A stretch of 64,000 nt of DNA from Nonomuraea solani (lineage in GTDB: Bacteria > Actinomycetota > Actinomycetes > Streptosporangiales > Streptosporangiaceae). Made by a program: the position numbers and the translations under genes. The stretch is from positions 985,620-1,049,619 of the forward strand of contig NZ_FNVT01000002.1 of NCBI RefSeq assembly GCF_900108335.1. Direction: 5' to 3'. Below, piece by piece: positions 51,803-60,865 of this stretch (positions are counted from its first letter, which is position 1; each line of letters opens with the position of its first letter). The notes below the pieces were generated by a model. That model had not been told where the DNA came from and did not search any database. It saw nothing but the letters and a program-made list of their open reading frames with translations.

Positions 51803-52393
51803 TCAGGAGGCGGCGCGGGCGGTGGCCTCGGACAGAGCCTTGGCGAAGGCGAGGACGTGGGTGACGGCCTCCGGGCCGTCGGCCGCCTCGCTGACGCGGA
51901 GCGACAGGTCGTCGGCCGTGATCGCGCCCGTGTAGCCGTGGTCGGCCTCGCAGTTTTCGTCTCCGCAGGTGGCCGGCTCGAGGTCCACGTGGGAGATGGC
52001 ACCCCAGCCGATCGTGAGCGTCACCTCGGTGGGAGGGACGCCGGGGACGTAGGAGGCGGGGTCGGGCACGACGCGGGTGACCGCCACCGACTGGACGCGG
52101 CTCAGGCGCACGGCCTCCGTGGTGGTGGAGGCGTGGGAGGCCGAGACGCCCTCGACGGCCGGGTGCTCGTCGGTGTGGCAGACGAGCAGCCGCGTCGCCG
52201 ACAGCACCAGGACGGTGACGTGCCTGCGGACCTCCATCGCGGGATCGAAGGTGGCCTCGTGATGGACCACGAACGCGGTCACGGCCTCCTTGCCCAGCGC
52301 GGATTCGACCGCATCGGTGACGAGGTCGGGGTAGTAGCCGCTGCGCTCGATCGCTTCACGCAGGCCCGCGGCTGAGACTCGGGTTTCCCTCAT
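51803..52393 (-). CDS. DUF5998 family protein
   Basis: A 196-residue protein beginning MRETRVSAAGLREAIERSGY. It has the family blocks AFVVHHEATFDPAMEVRRHV, TVLVLSATRLLVCHTDEH, TIGWGAISHVDLEPATCGDE and NCEADHGYTGAITADDLSLR. DUF5998 is actinobacterial and of unknown function. It resembles a PH-like or SHOCT-linked fold only loosely. The 136 bp before the next gene hold nothing recognised. Confidence 0.85.
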   Translation of the reverse strand: MRETRVSAAGLREAIERSGYYPDLVTDAVESALGKEAVTAFVVHHEATFDPAMEVRRHVTVLVLSATRLLVCHTDEHPAVEGVSASHASTTTEAVRLSRVQSVAVTRVVPDPASYVPGVPPTEVTLTIGWGAISHVDLEPATCGDENCEADHGYTGAITADDLSLRVSEAADGPEAVTHVLAFAKALSEATARAAS

Positions 52394-52529
52394 GGCTCCA
52401 TCCTGCCAGGACCGGGCAGTGCACTCACCCGCCGGACATAACGCTCTATAACGTCTTTTGTCCGTGCACCTTGGGGCACTCGGTTCCCGCCCTTCGCTGA
52501 GAGCGGATCGGGAAAGCAGAGCGGGTGGG

Positions 52530-55196
52530 TCAGGAGAGTCTGCGGGGGCCGCCGTCCAGGCGGGGGCCCGCCGGGGTGCGCAGGGTGGCGCGGGCGCCGA
52601 GGATGAGTACGTCCGACTCCCCCACCAGCACCTGGTCCAGGTCCAGCCGGGCCAGTTCGGGCAGGTCGTGGGCCAGCCGGCCGACCCGCACGAGCAGGTC
52701 TTCGAGGGCGTCCACGGCGACGGGCGGGTAGCCGTACTGGCCGAAGAGCAGGGGCGCGGCGCGTACGGATCGTACGAGCTCCGAGGCGTCCTCCCCGGTC
52801 AGCGGGGCCAGCCGGAACCCCTGGTCGAGCAGGAGCCGCGCGGTCACCTCCCCGAGCCCGAACGACACCACGGGACCGAACGCGGGATCCTCCACCACGC
52901 CCACGACCGTCGGGACGGCCGGCTGCGGCGCCATCCGCTGCACCGCCAGCTCCACCTCCTCGCCCAGTTGCTCGGTGAACTCGGCGTACGCGTGCCGCAC
53001 CATCTCCGGCCCCGTCAGCCCCAGCCGCACGGTCCCGGCACGGCGCGAGGCCTCCGGGCCGGCCACCTTCAGCACCACGGGCCAGCCCAGCCGCTCGGCG
53101 GCGGCCAGCGCCTCATCGGGCGAGCGCACGACCTCGGCCGGCCAGACGGTCAGGCCGTAGCAGGACAGCAGCTCGGCCGCGTCGATCTCCACCGGCGGCC
53201 CGGCCTGCGCGAACCCGGCCACCGCGCCCTCGACGTCGGGGACGGCCGCGGCCAGCGTGTTCCGGGCCAGCGAGCGGGCGCAGGCGGTGTCGATGTCGTC
53301 CAGCTCCGGCGGCGGCACCGCCGGGTGGGCGCGCCAGGTGGCGTAGCGGACCACGTGGGCGAGGGCGCGTACCGCCTCCTCCGGCGCCGCATAGGACGGG
53401 ATGGAGCCGCGCGCCGGAACCGAGCCGGGCGCCTCGACGCGCAGCGCCGGATCCATGCCCAGATGCCCCCGGAACGTGGCCAGCACCGGCTTGCCGGAGT
53501 CCTTCGAGACCCGCAGCAGCTCGGCGGCCACCTCGTCCGTCTTGCCGGGGATCGGCGGCATGTAGACGACGACGGCCGCGTCGACGTCGGGGGAGGCCAG
53601 CTCGCCGGCGAGGGAAGCACCGAATTCGGCCGGACCAGCGGCGGGACCCAGGTTGACCGGGCTACGGGGCTCCAGACCGGCGGCGAGGCAGGAGTCGGCG
53701 GCGAGCAGGCCGAGCGCGTCGGAGTTGGTCACGAGCGCGACCCGGGGCCCCGCCGGCAACGGCTGATACGCCAGCAACTGCCCCACGTCGAACAACTGGA
53801 TGAGGTCGTCGACCCTGATCAGCCCCGCCTGCGCGAACAGGGAGCTGATCGCCGAGTCGGGCAGCCCGAGCTCCTCGGCCGAGTGGCCGGTCGGCGTGCC
53901 CCCGCTCTTGACCACCACGATCGGCTTGCGGTGGGCGATGCGCCTGGCCAGCCGGGTGAACTTGCGCGGATTTCCCAGCGACTCCAGGTAGAGCAGGATC
54001 ACCTCGGTCGAGTCGTCCTCTTCCCAATATTGCAGCAGGTCGTTGCCCGAGACGTCGGCCCTGTTGCCGGCCGAGACGAACGACGAGATGCCCATCCCGC
54101 GCTGCGCCACCCGTTGCAGCAGCGCGGTGCCGAGCGCGCCCGACTGGCTGAAGAAGCCCACCTTGCCCCGCCCCGGAACGGTGGCGGCGAGGGTGGCGTT
54201 GAGCTTGACGGCGGGGTCGGTGTTGGCGATGCCCAGGCAGTTGGGGCCCACGACGCGCAGGCCGTAGGAGCGGGCGATGCGGGCCAGCTCGTCCTGCCTG
54301 GCCCTGCCCTCCGCGCCCGTCTCGCCGAACCCGGACGAGACCACGATCAGGCCGTGCACGCCCTTCTCCGCGCACTCCTTGACGACGTCGAGCACGCCCT
54401 CGGCCGGGACGGCGACCACGGCCAGGTCGACGTCGCCGTCGATCTCGCCCACGCTCGGATAGGCCCGCACGCCCGCCACCGCGCGCACCTCCCGGTGCAC
54501 GGGATAGACGGGGCCGGTGAAGTCGGCGGCCAGCAGGTTGCGCAGCACGGTCTGGCCGACGCCGCCCGGCTCGCGCGAGGCGCCGATGACCGCGACCGAG
54601 CCTGGGGTGAGCAGCCTGGCGATCGACCGGGACTCGGCCCGGTGCTCGCGCGCGGCCGTCACCTCTGTCGAGGTGTCGGTGGGGGTGAGGTCGAGCGTCA
54701 TGCGTACGACGCCGTCCTCGAACTGGCTCTGGGCCGTGTAACCGGCCTGGCGCAGCAGCCCCGTCATGCGCATGTTGGCGGGCAGCACGTCGGCGATGAA
54801 CCGTTCGATGCCGCGCTCGCGAGCCGTGGCCGCCAGGTGCTCCAGCAGGACGGAGGCCACTCCCCTGCCCTGGTGGGCGTCCTCGACGAGGAAGGCCACC
54901 TCGGCCTCACCGGGACCGGTGCGGTCGTAGCGGATGACGGCCACCATCTCGGTGCCGATCGTGGCGATCAGGGCGACCCGGCCGATGTAATCGACGTTGG
55001 TGAACCGCTCGACCTCCCGGTCGGACAGCCGGGGCCGTGGCCCGAAGAACCGGAAATAGATCGATTCGTCGGACAGACGGGAGTAGAAGGAACGGAGGCG
55101 GTCCGCGTCGGCGGGCCTGATCGGCCGGACGTGCGCGGTGCCGCCATCGGCCAGGACGACGTCAGCTTCCCAATGGGCCGGATATTGTGCCTCCAC
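52530..55196 (-). CDS. GNAT / ADP-forming acyl-CoA synthetase fusion (Pat-type protein acetyltransferase)
   Basis: An 888-residue fusion. The N-terminal GNAT domain (~20-185) has VEDAHQGRGVASVLLEHLAA. A CoA-binding domain follows (SVAVIGASREPGGVGQTVLR), then a succinyl-CoA-ligase-like flavodoxin domain (GFFSQSGALGTALLQRVAQR) and a C-terminal ATP-grasp domain (AERLGWPVVLKVAGPEASRR). The same parts occur in reverse order in Salmonella Pat; actinobacterial members acetylate lysines of acyl-CoA synthetases to switch them off. The GTG at 55196 gives MEAQYPAHWEADVVLADGGT, the family N-terminus. A divergent promoter region of ~168 bp separates it from the PfkB kinase. Confidence 0.9.
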   Translation of the reverse strand: MEAQYPAHWEADVVLADGGTAHVRPIRPADADRLRSFYSRLSDESIYFRFFGPRPRLSDREVERFTNVDYIGRVALIATIGTEMVAVIRYDRTGPGEAEVAFLVEDAHQGRGVASVLLEHLAATARERGIERFIADVLPANMRMTGLLRQAGYTAQSQFEDGVVRMTLDLTPTDTSTEVTAAREHRAESRSIARLLTPGSVAVIGASREPGGVGQTVLRNLLAADFTGPVYPVHREVRAVAGVRAYPSVGEIDGDVDLAVVAVPAEGVLDVVKECAEKGVHGLIVVSSGFGETGAEGRARQDELARIARSYGLRVVGPNCLGIANTDPAVKLNATLAATVPGRGKVGFFSQSGALGTALLQRVAQRGMGISSFVSAGNRADVSGNDLLQYWEEDDSTEVILLYLESLGNPRKFTRLARRIAHRKPIVVVKSGGTPTGHSAEELGLPDSAISSLFAQAGLIRVDDLIQLFDVGQLLAYQPLPAGPRVALVTNSDALGLLAADSCLAAGLEPRSPVNLGPAAGPAEFGASLAGELASPDVDAAVVVYMPPIPGKTDEVAAELLRVSKDSGKPVLATFRGHLGMDPALRVEAPGSVPARGSIPSYAAPEEAVRALAHVVRYATWRAHPAVPPPELDDIDTACARSLARNTLAAAVPDVEGAVAGFAQAGPPVEIDAAELLSCYGLTVWPAEVVRSPDEALAAAERLGWPVVLKVAGPEASRRAGTVRLGLTGPEMVRHAYAEFTEQLGEEVELAVQRMAPQPAVPTVVGVVEDPAFGPVVSFGLGEVTARLLLDQGFRLAPLTGEDASELVRSVRAAPLLFGQYGYPPVAVDALEDLLVRVGRLAHDLPELARLDLDQVLVGESDVLILGARATLRTPAGPRLDGGPRRLS

Positions 55197-55364
55197 AGCC
55201 TCGAGCGTAAACCCGCATCCCAAATGCCAAGACCGGGGGGCCTGTTGGGCAACGCTTGTGCATCGACTATCGGCCGGTGTCATCGGTCCGCCCCACGGGC
55301 AGCCCGGAAGCTGTTAGTTTTGCCGTGGCCAGGCTCGTTCTGAAGGCAGCAAGGTGGTGACATC

Positions 55365-56258
55365 ATGACGCGGGTCGTCGTGGTGGGCGATCTCATGACC
55401 GACGCGGTCGCGCGCGCCCGTTATGCGCTCGCCAGGGCGAGCGACACCCCGGCGATCGTGACCATGCACGGCGGCGGCTCAGGGGCGAACATCGCCTCGT
55501 GGCTGGCCGTCGAGGGTGCCGAGGTGGCCTACATCGGCCGCAGGGGCGCCGACATCACGGGGCGCAACCGCGACATGGAGCTGATGGGCTACGGCGTCGA
55601 CGCCCGGCTCGTCATGGATCCTGAGCGGCCGACCGGCACGTGTGTCGTGCTCGTCACGCACAAGGGCGAGCGCACCATGCTCTCCGACCCCGGCGCCAAC
55701 GCGGCGCTCTCGCCGGAGGATCTGCCGCGCGACCTGTTCGCCCAGGGCACACATCTGCACATCTCCGGCTACACGCTGATCAACGAGGGGTCGCGCGACG
55801 CCGGTCTGGCGGCGCTCGACATGGCTCGCCGCAACGGGATGTCGATCTCGGTCGACTGCGCCTCGTCCGCGCCGCTGGAGCGCACGGGCGCCGAGCCCTT
55901 CCTCGAGTGGACCAACGGGGTCAAGCTGCTGTTCGCCAACGCCGACCAGGCCAAGGTGCTGACCGGCCGCGACGACGCCGAGGCCGCCGCCAAGGTGCTG
56001 ACCGCGTGGTTCCCGCAGGTCGTGATCAAGATGAACGACCAGGGCGCGCTGTGGTACAGCAACGGCCGCCCCGACCCCGTCCGCGTGGCCGCCGAGCCGG
56101 TCGACAAGATCGTGGACGGCACGGGGGCGGGCGACGCGTTCTCCGCCGGCTTCCTGCCCGCCTGGCTCGAGGGCAAGCCTCCGGCCGAGGCGCTCACCGC
56201 CGGCTGCCGGCTGGCGGCCAAGGCGATCATGCACCTGGGCGCGCGCCCACCGTTCTAG
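55365..56258 (+). CDS. PfkB-family carbohydrate kinase
   Basis: A 297-residue sugar kinase with the N-terminal [20 protein letters not shown] signature and the C-terminal [18 protein letters not shown] anion-hole motif containing the catalytic Asp. It phosphorylates a sugar or nucleoside with ATP in the cytoplasm; ribokinase-like, substrate not determined. AAGGTGG lies upstream of the ATG. It diverges from the Pat-type gene. Confidence 0.9.
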   Translation: MTRVVVVGDLMTDAVARARYALARASDTPAIVTMHGGGSGANIASWLAVEGAEVAYIGRRGADITGRNRDMELMGYGVDARLVMDPERPTGTCVVLVTHKGERTMLSDPGANAALSPEDLPRDLFAQGTHLHISGYTLINEGSRDAGLAALDMARRNGMSISVDCASSAPLERTGAEPFLEWTNGVKLLFANADQAKVLTGRDDAEAAAKVLTAWFPQVVIKMNDQGALWYSNGRPDPVRVAAEPVDKIVDGTGAGDAFSAGFLPAWLEGKPPAEALTAGCRLAAKAIMHLGARPPF

Positions 56259-56349
56259 CCCGTCCGCCGTTCCAGCCGTCCGCCGTTCCAGGGCGTCGCC
56301 TGCCGAAATGCGTTTCCGGACCGTGCGGGCGGTGTCCTACTGTGGCGTG

Positions 56350-56883
56350 GTGACGACGCAGATGATCATTATCAACGGCGGTTCGAGCTCGGGAAAGTCC
56401 GGCATCGTCCGCTGCCTGCAGGCCGTGCTTCCCGATCCGTGGCTGGCGCTCGGGGTCGACTCGTTCGTCGAGGCGCTGCCCGCCAGGCTGCAGGCGTCGG
56501 ACGACGGGCTCCAGATCGGGGCGGACGGCTCGGTGAACGTCGGGGCGGACTTCACGGCGCTGGACGCGGCATGGATGCGGGGCATCGTGGCGATGGCCCG
56601 TGCGGGCGCCAAGGTCATCGTCGACGACGTCTTTCTCGGCGGACCGGCGTCCCAGCGGCGCTGGCAGCAGGTTCTGGGCGACCTGGACGTGCTGTGGGTC
56701 GGCGTGAAGTGCGACAGCGAGGTCGCCGCCGGCCGTGAGGTCGCACGCGGGGATCGGGTCCAGGGCATGGCCGCGTTGCAGGCGGAGATCGTCCACAAGG
56801 GCGTGACCTACGACCTGGAGGTGGACACGACGCGCACCGAGTCTCTGGCGTGCGCGCGGACCATCGCCGCCCACGTCGGCTGA
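56350..56883 (+). CDS. Chloramphenicol-phosphotransferase-like P-loop kinase
   Basis: A 177-residue P-loop protein: Walker [21 protein letters not shown], catalytic-type Asp in [16 protein letters not shown], Walker-B-like [15 protein letters not shown], and a lid Arg region ([20 protein letters not shown]). This is the layout of chloramphenicol 3-O-phosphotransferase and related kinases. Resistance cannot be inferred from the fold alone. Start uncertain: GTG at 56350, GTG at 56347 or ATG at 56362. A 20-bp tandem array begins 18 bp after its stop. Confidence 0.78.
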   Translation: MTTQMIIINGGSSSGKSGIVRCLQAVLPDPWLALGVDSFVEALPARLQASDDGLQIGADGSVNVGADFTALDAAWMRGIVAMARAGAKVIVDDVFLGGPASQRRWQQVLGDLDVLWVGVKCDSEVAAGREVARGDRVQGMAALQAEIVHKGVTYDLEVDTTRTESLACARTIAAHVG

Positions 56884-56900
56884 CCGGCGGACAAACCGCC

Positions 56901-57090
56901 GGCCGGTCGCGGTGTCGACTGGCCGGTCACGGTGCCACTCGGCCGGTCACGGTGTCAGTCGGCCGGTCACGGTGTCAGTCGGCCGGTCGCGGTGTCAGTC
57001 GGCCGGTCGCGGTGTCGACTGGCCGGTCACGGTGCCACTCAGCCGGTCGCGGTGTCAGTCGGCCGGTCGCGGTGTCGACTGGCCGGTCGC
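56901..57090. repeat. 20-bp tandem repeat array, nine copies plus a half
   Basis: Units begin at 56901, 56921 and so on to 57061, each 20 bp, with a broken copy at 57081. Consensus GGCCGGTCGCGGTGTCAGTC. Variant types run A-B-C-C-D-A-B-D-A, hinting at duplication of blocks. It lies between the 3' ends of two convergent genes. Twenty is not a multiple of three, so a coding role is unlikely, and there are no spacers. Confidence 0.95.
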
Positions 57091-57095
57091 AATGC

Positions 57096-59210
57096 CTAGC
57101 TGACGGTCGCCAGGGCCAGGGGCAGGACGGCCGGGGCGCCCGCGTGGCGGATGAGGGCGGCGCCGAGCGTCATCGTCCACCCGGTGTCGACGCGATCGTC
57201 CACGAGCAGAACGGGCCCGCCGCACGCCGCGATCGCCGCCCCAAGATCCTTGGGCATGGCGAGCGTGCCCCTGATCGCCTGCACCCGCTTGGCGCTGTTG
57301 AACTGCTGCCCGGGCGAGCCCGCCCGATAGCCCAGCTCACCCAGGTAGTTCAGCCGCCCGACCTGGGCCAGCCGCTCGGCGAACCCGCGTACGAGCTTGG
57401 GCCGCGCCCCCGACGGCACGTTGACCACGGCCACGGGACGCTCACGCCACTCCCAGGACGACAGGACCTTGATCACGGCCGCGAACATGTCGTCGGCCAT
57501 CGGCCCGTCCTCGGCGTTGAACAGCTCACGCAGCCGGTTGCCCCACCCGATGTCGGTCAGCCGCCCGAGCGCCCGGCCGGGCTCGGCGCCCAGGTCGGGC
57601 TTGATCCGCCCGGACAGGTCGGGCATGCCGGTCGGCCACTGCTTGCGAGCCTCGATCTCGACGCCGGGCCTGCTCAGCCGCTCACGGGCGGTCTCGACGG
57701 CCTGCGCGCCGATCTCCGGCGAACGGTGCCGGCCGGTGCAGTTGTCGCAGCGGCCGCACGGTGTGGCGCCGTCGTCGTCGAGGTGCCTGCGCAGGTACTG
57801 TTCGCGGCACTCGGTCGTGGTCAGGTAGGCGAGCATGGCGTCCTGCTCGGCTTTGCGCTCGGCGGCGATGCGGCCGTAGCGCTCGGTGTCGTACTCCCAC
57901 GGCTGCCCCGTGGCCTCCCAGCCGCCCTTGACGCGGCGGACGGCGCCGTCGACGTCGAGGACCTTGAGCATCATCTCCAGGCGGCTGCGGCTCAGGTCGA
58001 CGGCGGTTTCGAGCGCCGGGGTGGACATGAGGCCGCGCTCTTCGAGGGTCTGCAGCGTGGCGCGTACGACGGGCTCGGGCGGGAACGCCAGCGAGGCGAA
58101 ATAGGCCCAGATGTCGCGGTCTTCGGTGCCGGGCAGCAGGATGACCTCGGCCCGCTCGACCCCACGCCCGGCCCGGCCGACCTGCTGGTAGTAGGCGACG
58201 GGCGACTGAGGCGCGCCCATGTGGACCACGAACCCGAGGTCCGGCTTGTCGAAGCCCATGCCGAGCGCGCTCGTGGCCACCAGCGCCTTGATCTTGTTGT
58301 TGAGCAGCGCCTCCTCAGCCGCCAGCCGCTCTGACGGCTCGGTCTGGCCGGAGTAGGCGGCCACTTCCAGCCCCTGCTCGCGCAGGTAGCCGGCAATCTC
58401 GTGGGCGGCGGCCACGGTGAGGGTGTAGACGATGCCGGAGCCGGGCAGGTCGCGGAGCGTCTGGGCGAGCCAGGCCAGCCGCTGCTCGGCGCTGGGCAGG
58501 CGGACGACGCTCAGGTGCAGGCTGTCGCGCTCCAGCGCGCCGCGCAGGACGAGCGTGTCCTCGCCGTCGGGGCGCAGCTCCTCGGGCAGGCGCATCTGCT
58601 CGGCCACGTCGCGGGTGACGCGGGCGTTGGCGGTCGCGGTGGTGGCCAGGACGGGGATGCCGGGCGGCAGCTCCGCGAACAGCGTGGCCAGCCTGCGGTA
58701 GTCGGGCCTGAAGTCGTGGCCCCAGTCGGAGATGCAGTGGGCCTCGTCGACCACCACGAGCCCGGCGCTCTCGGCCAGCTCGGGCAGGACGTTGTCGCGG
58801 AAGTCGGGGTTGTTGAGCCGCTCGGGGCTGACCAGCAGCACGTCGACCATGCCCTCGGCGACCTGGCCGTAGATCTCCTCCCACGCCTCGGGGTTGGCGG
58901 AGTTGATCGTGACGGCCCTGATGCCGGCGCGCTCGGCGGCGGCGATCTGGTTGCGCATGAGGGCCAGCAGCGGCGAGACGATGACGGTGGGGCCCTCGCC
59001 GAGCTCGCGCAGGAGCGCGGTGGCCACGAAGTAGACGGCCGACTTGCCCCAGCCGGTGCGCTGCACGACGAGGACTCTGCGGCGGTCGAGGACGAGGGCC
59101 TCGATGGCGGACCACTGGTCGTCGCGCAGCCGGGCGTGCTCCCCGGCCAGCGCCCGCAGCCGCTCCTCAGCCTCTTCCCGCAGCATCCCGGCGTCCGGCG
59201 CGTCAATCAT
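57096..59210 (-). CDS. RecQ-family helicase with C-terminal phosphoribosyltransferase domain
   Basis: A 704-residue protein. The helicase core has Walker A Lys56 in VVQRTGWGKSAVYF, DEAH in VVVDEAHCISDWGHDFRPDY, TATANARVTRD, and the arginine-finger motif YYQQVGRAGRG. Four zinc cysteines follow (CREQYLRRHLDDDGATPCGR, CDNC). From ~residue 500 the usual HRDC domain is replaced by a segment ending in VLLVDDRVDTGWTMTLGAAL, the PRPP loop of ComF-like phosphoribosyltransferases. It unwinds DNA 3'-5'; the added domain may bind nucleotides. The ATG at 59210 has GGGGG upstream. Confidence 0.9.
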   Translation of the reverse strand: MIDAPDAGMLREEAEERLRALAGEHARLRDDQWSAIEALVLDRRRVLVVQRTGWGKSAVYFVATALLRELGEGPTVIVSPLLALMRNQIAAAERAGIRAVTINSANPEAWEEIYGQVAEGMVDVLLVSPERLNNPDFRDNVLPELAESAGLVVVDEAHCISDWGHDFRPDYRRLATLFAELPPGIPVLATTATANARVTRDVAEQMRLPEELRPDGEDTLVLRGALERDSLHLSVVRLPSAEQRLAWLAQTLRDLPGSGIVYTLTVAAAHEIAGYLREQGLEVAAYSGQTEPSERLAAEEALLNNKIKALVATSALGMGFDKPDLGFVVHMGAPQSPVAYYQQVGRAGRGVERAEVILLPGTEDRDIWAYFASLAFPPEPVVRATLQTLEERGLMSTPALETAVDLSRSRLEMMLKVLDVDGAVRRVKGGWEATGQPWEYDTERYGRIAAERKAEQDAMLAYLTTTECREQYLRRHLDDDGATPCGRCDNCTGRHRSPEIGAQAVETARERLSRPGVEIEARKQWPTGMPDLSGRIKPDLGAEPGRALGRLTDIGWGNRLRELFNAEDGPMADDMFAAVIKVLSSWEWRERPVAVVNVPSGARPKLVRGFAERLAQVGRLNYLGELGYRAGSPGQQFNSAKRVQAIRGTLAMPKDLGAAIAACGGPVLLVDDRVDTGWTMTLGAALIRHAGAPAVLPLALATVS

Positions 59211-59277
59211 GCCCCCGACGATATATGCATCCCCCGTTTGCTCGGCCGCTCCTTTGCGCCGCGTGCTCTCCCAACTT

Positions 59278-59616
59278 CCATCCCGTACGGCTTCGCCACC
59301 CCGGCCGCCACCCGCCGCACAGGGTTTCCGACCTCCAGGAACACGCCCTCTGACCCGCACAGGGCCGGGCGCCGCCACGCGCGCATCGTGGGCCGTCTGG
59401 GTGGTGACAACAGTTCCCCCAGGAAAGACATGACACCGGCGGCGAGCCACTGGGGGGTGGTCCGGTGTCATCGGGCGGGAACCGCTTGACCACCCAGACG
59501 GTCAAGTGTGCGCACGTGACGGCGCCCGGCCACGTGCGGGTCAGAAGCCGTGTTCCTGGAGGCCGCCGGCCACGTGCGGCGGGTGGCGGCCAAGGTGGCG
59601 AAGCCGTACGGGATGG
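59278..59616. repeat. Large imperfect palindrome (339 bp)
   Basis: Outer arms 59278-59405 and 59489-59616 are equal in length (128 bp) and about 84% complementary by hand alignment without gaps. The symmetry continues inward: ATGACACCGG (59430-59439) pairs with CCGGTGTCAT (59462-59471), leaving a ~22-bp centre. The right arm ends on the base before the tauD stop codon; the left arm ends ~68 bp from the RecQ start. No transposase and no clear target-site duplication were found. This fills the whole 406-bp gap between the genes. Confidence 0.88.
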
Positions 59617-60441
59617 TCAGGGTTTGTCGGTGTGCTCCGGGAAGGCGTTGATCGTGACGCGGTGCATGCGGCGGCGTTCGGTGTAGTCGGCGACCGCGTA
59701 GTGCTGGGTCGGGCGGTTGTCCCAGAAGGCCAGCGTGCCCGGGCGCCACCTGAGGCGGAGCTGATACTCCGGCGACCTGATGTGATCGATCAGGAACGGC
59801 AGCAGCGCCTCGTTCTCCCGATCGCTCAGCCCCACCAGCCGCGTCGTCGAGGCGCGGTTGACGAACAGGGCCTTGCGCCCGGTCTCGGCGTGCACCCGCA
59901 CCACCGGCCGCTCGATGGGCGGCCACGCGGCCTGGATCTCGGCCAGGTCGAACGGGTGCCCCTTCGAGATCGCCTTCTTCATCGACATCGTGATGTCGTG
60001 CTCGGCCGTCAGCTCGTCGCACAGCCGCTGGATCGACGGCGAGAGCGTCTCATACGCCAGGTACGTGTTGGCCCAGCACGTGTCCCCGCCCACACTGGGC
60101 AGTTGCACGCAGCGCAGCAGCGACCCCATGGGCGGCGTCGGCTCGAAGGTGTTGTCGCTGTGCCACTCGTCGCCGCCCTCGCCCTTGGGTGAGGTCTGGT
60201 CGAGGATGTGGATGGGGCTGGTGGAGTCCTTCTTGAAGGCCGGGTGGTTGAGCGTGCCGAAGTTGAGGGCGAACTGCAGGTGCTGCTCGTCGTCGATGGG
60301 CTGGTCGCGGAAGAACAGCACGAGGTGCTTGAGCCAGCCCGCCCGCAGGGTCGCGACCTCTTCCTGGGAGAGCGGCTTGCGCAGATCGACCCCGGTGACC
60401 TCGGCGCCGATGTGCTTGGTCACGGGATGGAACTCGATCAT
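59617..60441 (-). CDS. TauD/TfdA-family 2-oxoglutarate-dependent dioxygenase
   Basis: A 274-residue enzyme starting MIEFHPVTKHIGAEVTGVDL, the family N-terminus, with GGAGG before the ATG. The iron triad is His and Asp in GGDEWHSDNTFEPTPP and His in DNRPTQHYAVADY; the 2-oxoglutarate Arg is in RRMHRVTI. It hydroxylates a substrate (taurine, sulfonate or similar) using O2 and 2-oxoglutarate. No sulfonate transporter is nearby, so the substrate stays open. A perfect palindrome sits 46 bp upstream. Confidence 0.9.
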   Translation of the reverse strand: MIEFHPVTKHIGAEVTGVDLRKPLSQEEVATLRAGWLKHLVLFFRDQPIDDEQHLQFALNFGTLNHPAFKKDSTSPIHILDQTSPKGEGGDEWHSDNTFEPTPPMGSLLRCVQLPSVGGDTCWANTYLAYETLSPSIQRLCDELTAEHDITMSMKKAISKGHPFDLAEIQAAWPPIERPVVRVHAETGRKALFVNRASTTRLVGLSDRENEALLPFLIDHIRSPEYQLRLRWRPGTLAFWDNRPTQHYAVADYTERRRMHRVTINAFPEHTDKP

Positions 60442-60865
60442 GACGCCTCCGGTGACAGGTGAGAGCCCACGCCACGAACGTACGACCCAAGCAATTGCTT
60501 GGTCAAGATGGAAAACGCCAATCGAACAAGTCAGCGAGAAGTGGCGGGGATCGAGTAGGATCTGCCTTCTGTGGAAGACGGGCCCGGTCGGCGACAAGGA
60601 GGCGGCTTCGATGCGTTCGGATACGCCACAGGGACCTGGCTCGTGCCATCATCTCCAGGGGCAAACACGTTGGTACCCATTCCGGTCGCGTGGCCGTTCG
60701 CACTTCCGGCCGTCATCGCGTCACGACGTGGGCAGGTTACGTCGAAGCCTCGCACGCCGATCTGACGCTTCTTCAGCGGGCTGACGGCTACGGTTACAGC
60801 ACAAGAGCAGAAGGAGGATGCGCTTCCCCTCGGCGCGACGGCCGGGGCAGCCGGCGCAGCACAAG
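60442..60865. other. Divergent upstream region of tauD and parC
   Basis: 424 bp with no supported gene. It contains the CCAAGCAATTGCTTGG palindrome near tauD. AAGGAGG at 60811-60817 lies too close to the ATG at 60818 for normal initiation there. No clear -10/-35 pair was found for parC. Confidence 0.5.
60487..60502. promoter_or_regulatory. Palindromic operator candidate upstream of tauD
   Basis: CCAAGCAATTGCTTGG is a perfect 16-bp palindrome 46 bp before the tauD start. Sites of this form are typical of TetR- or MarR-type regulators. No such regulator is adjacent in the window. Confidence 0.6.

Noticed and set aside
56350..56883. Chloramphenicol resistance gene
   Set aside because: Only the P-loop kinase fold is supported; many relatives act on other small molecules, so a resistance call would be overreach.
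56901..57090. CRISPR array
   Set aside because: Repeats are 20 bp, directly adjacent with no spacers, and no cas genes are present.
59203..59505. Small minus- and plus-strand open frames inside the palindrome
   Set aside because: Similar peptides appear from both arms only because the DNA is an inverted repeat; no start sites or family matches support genes.
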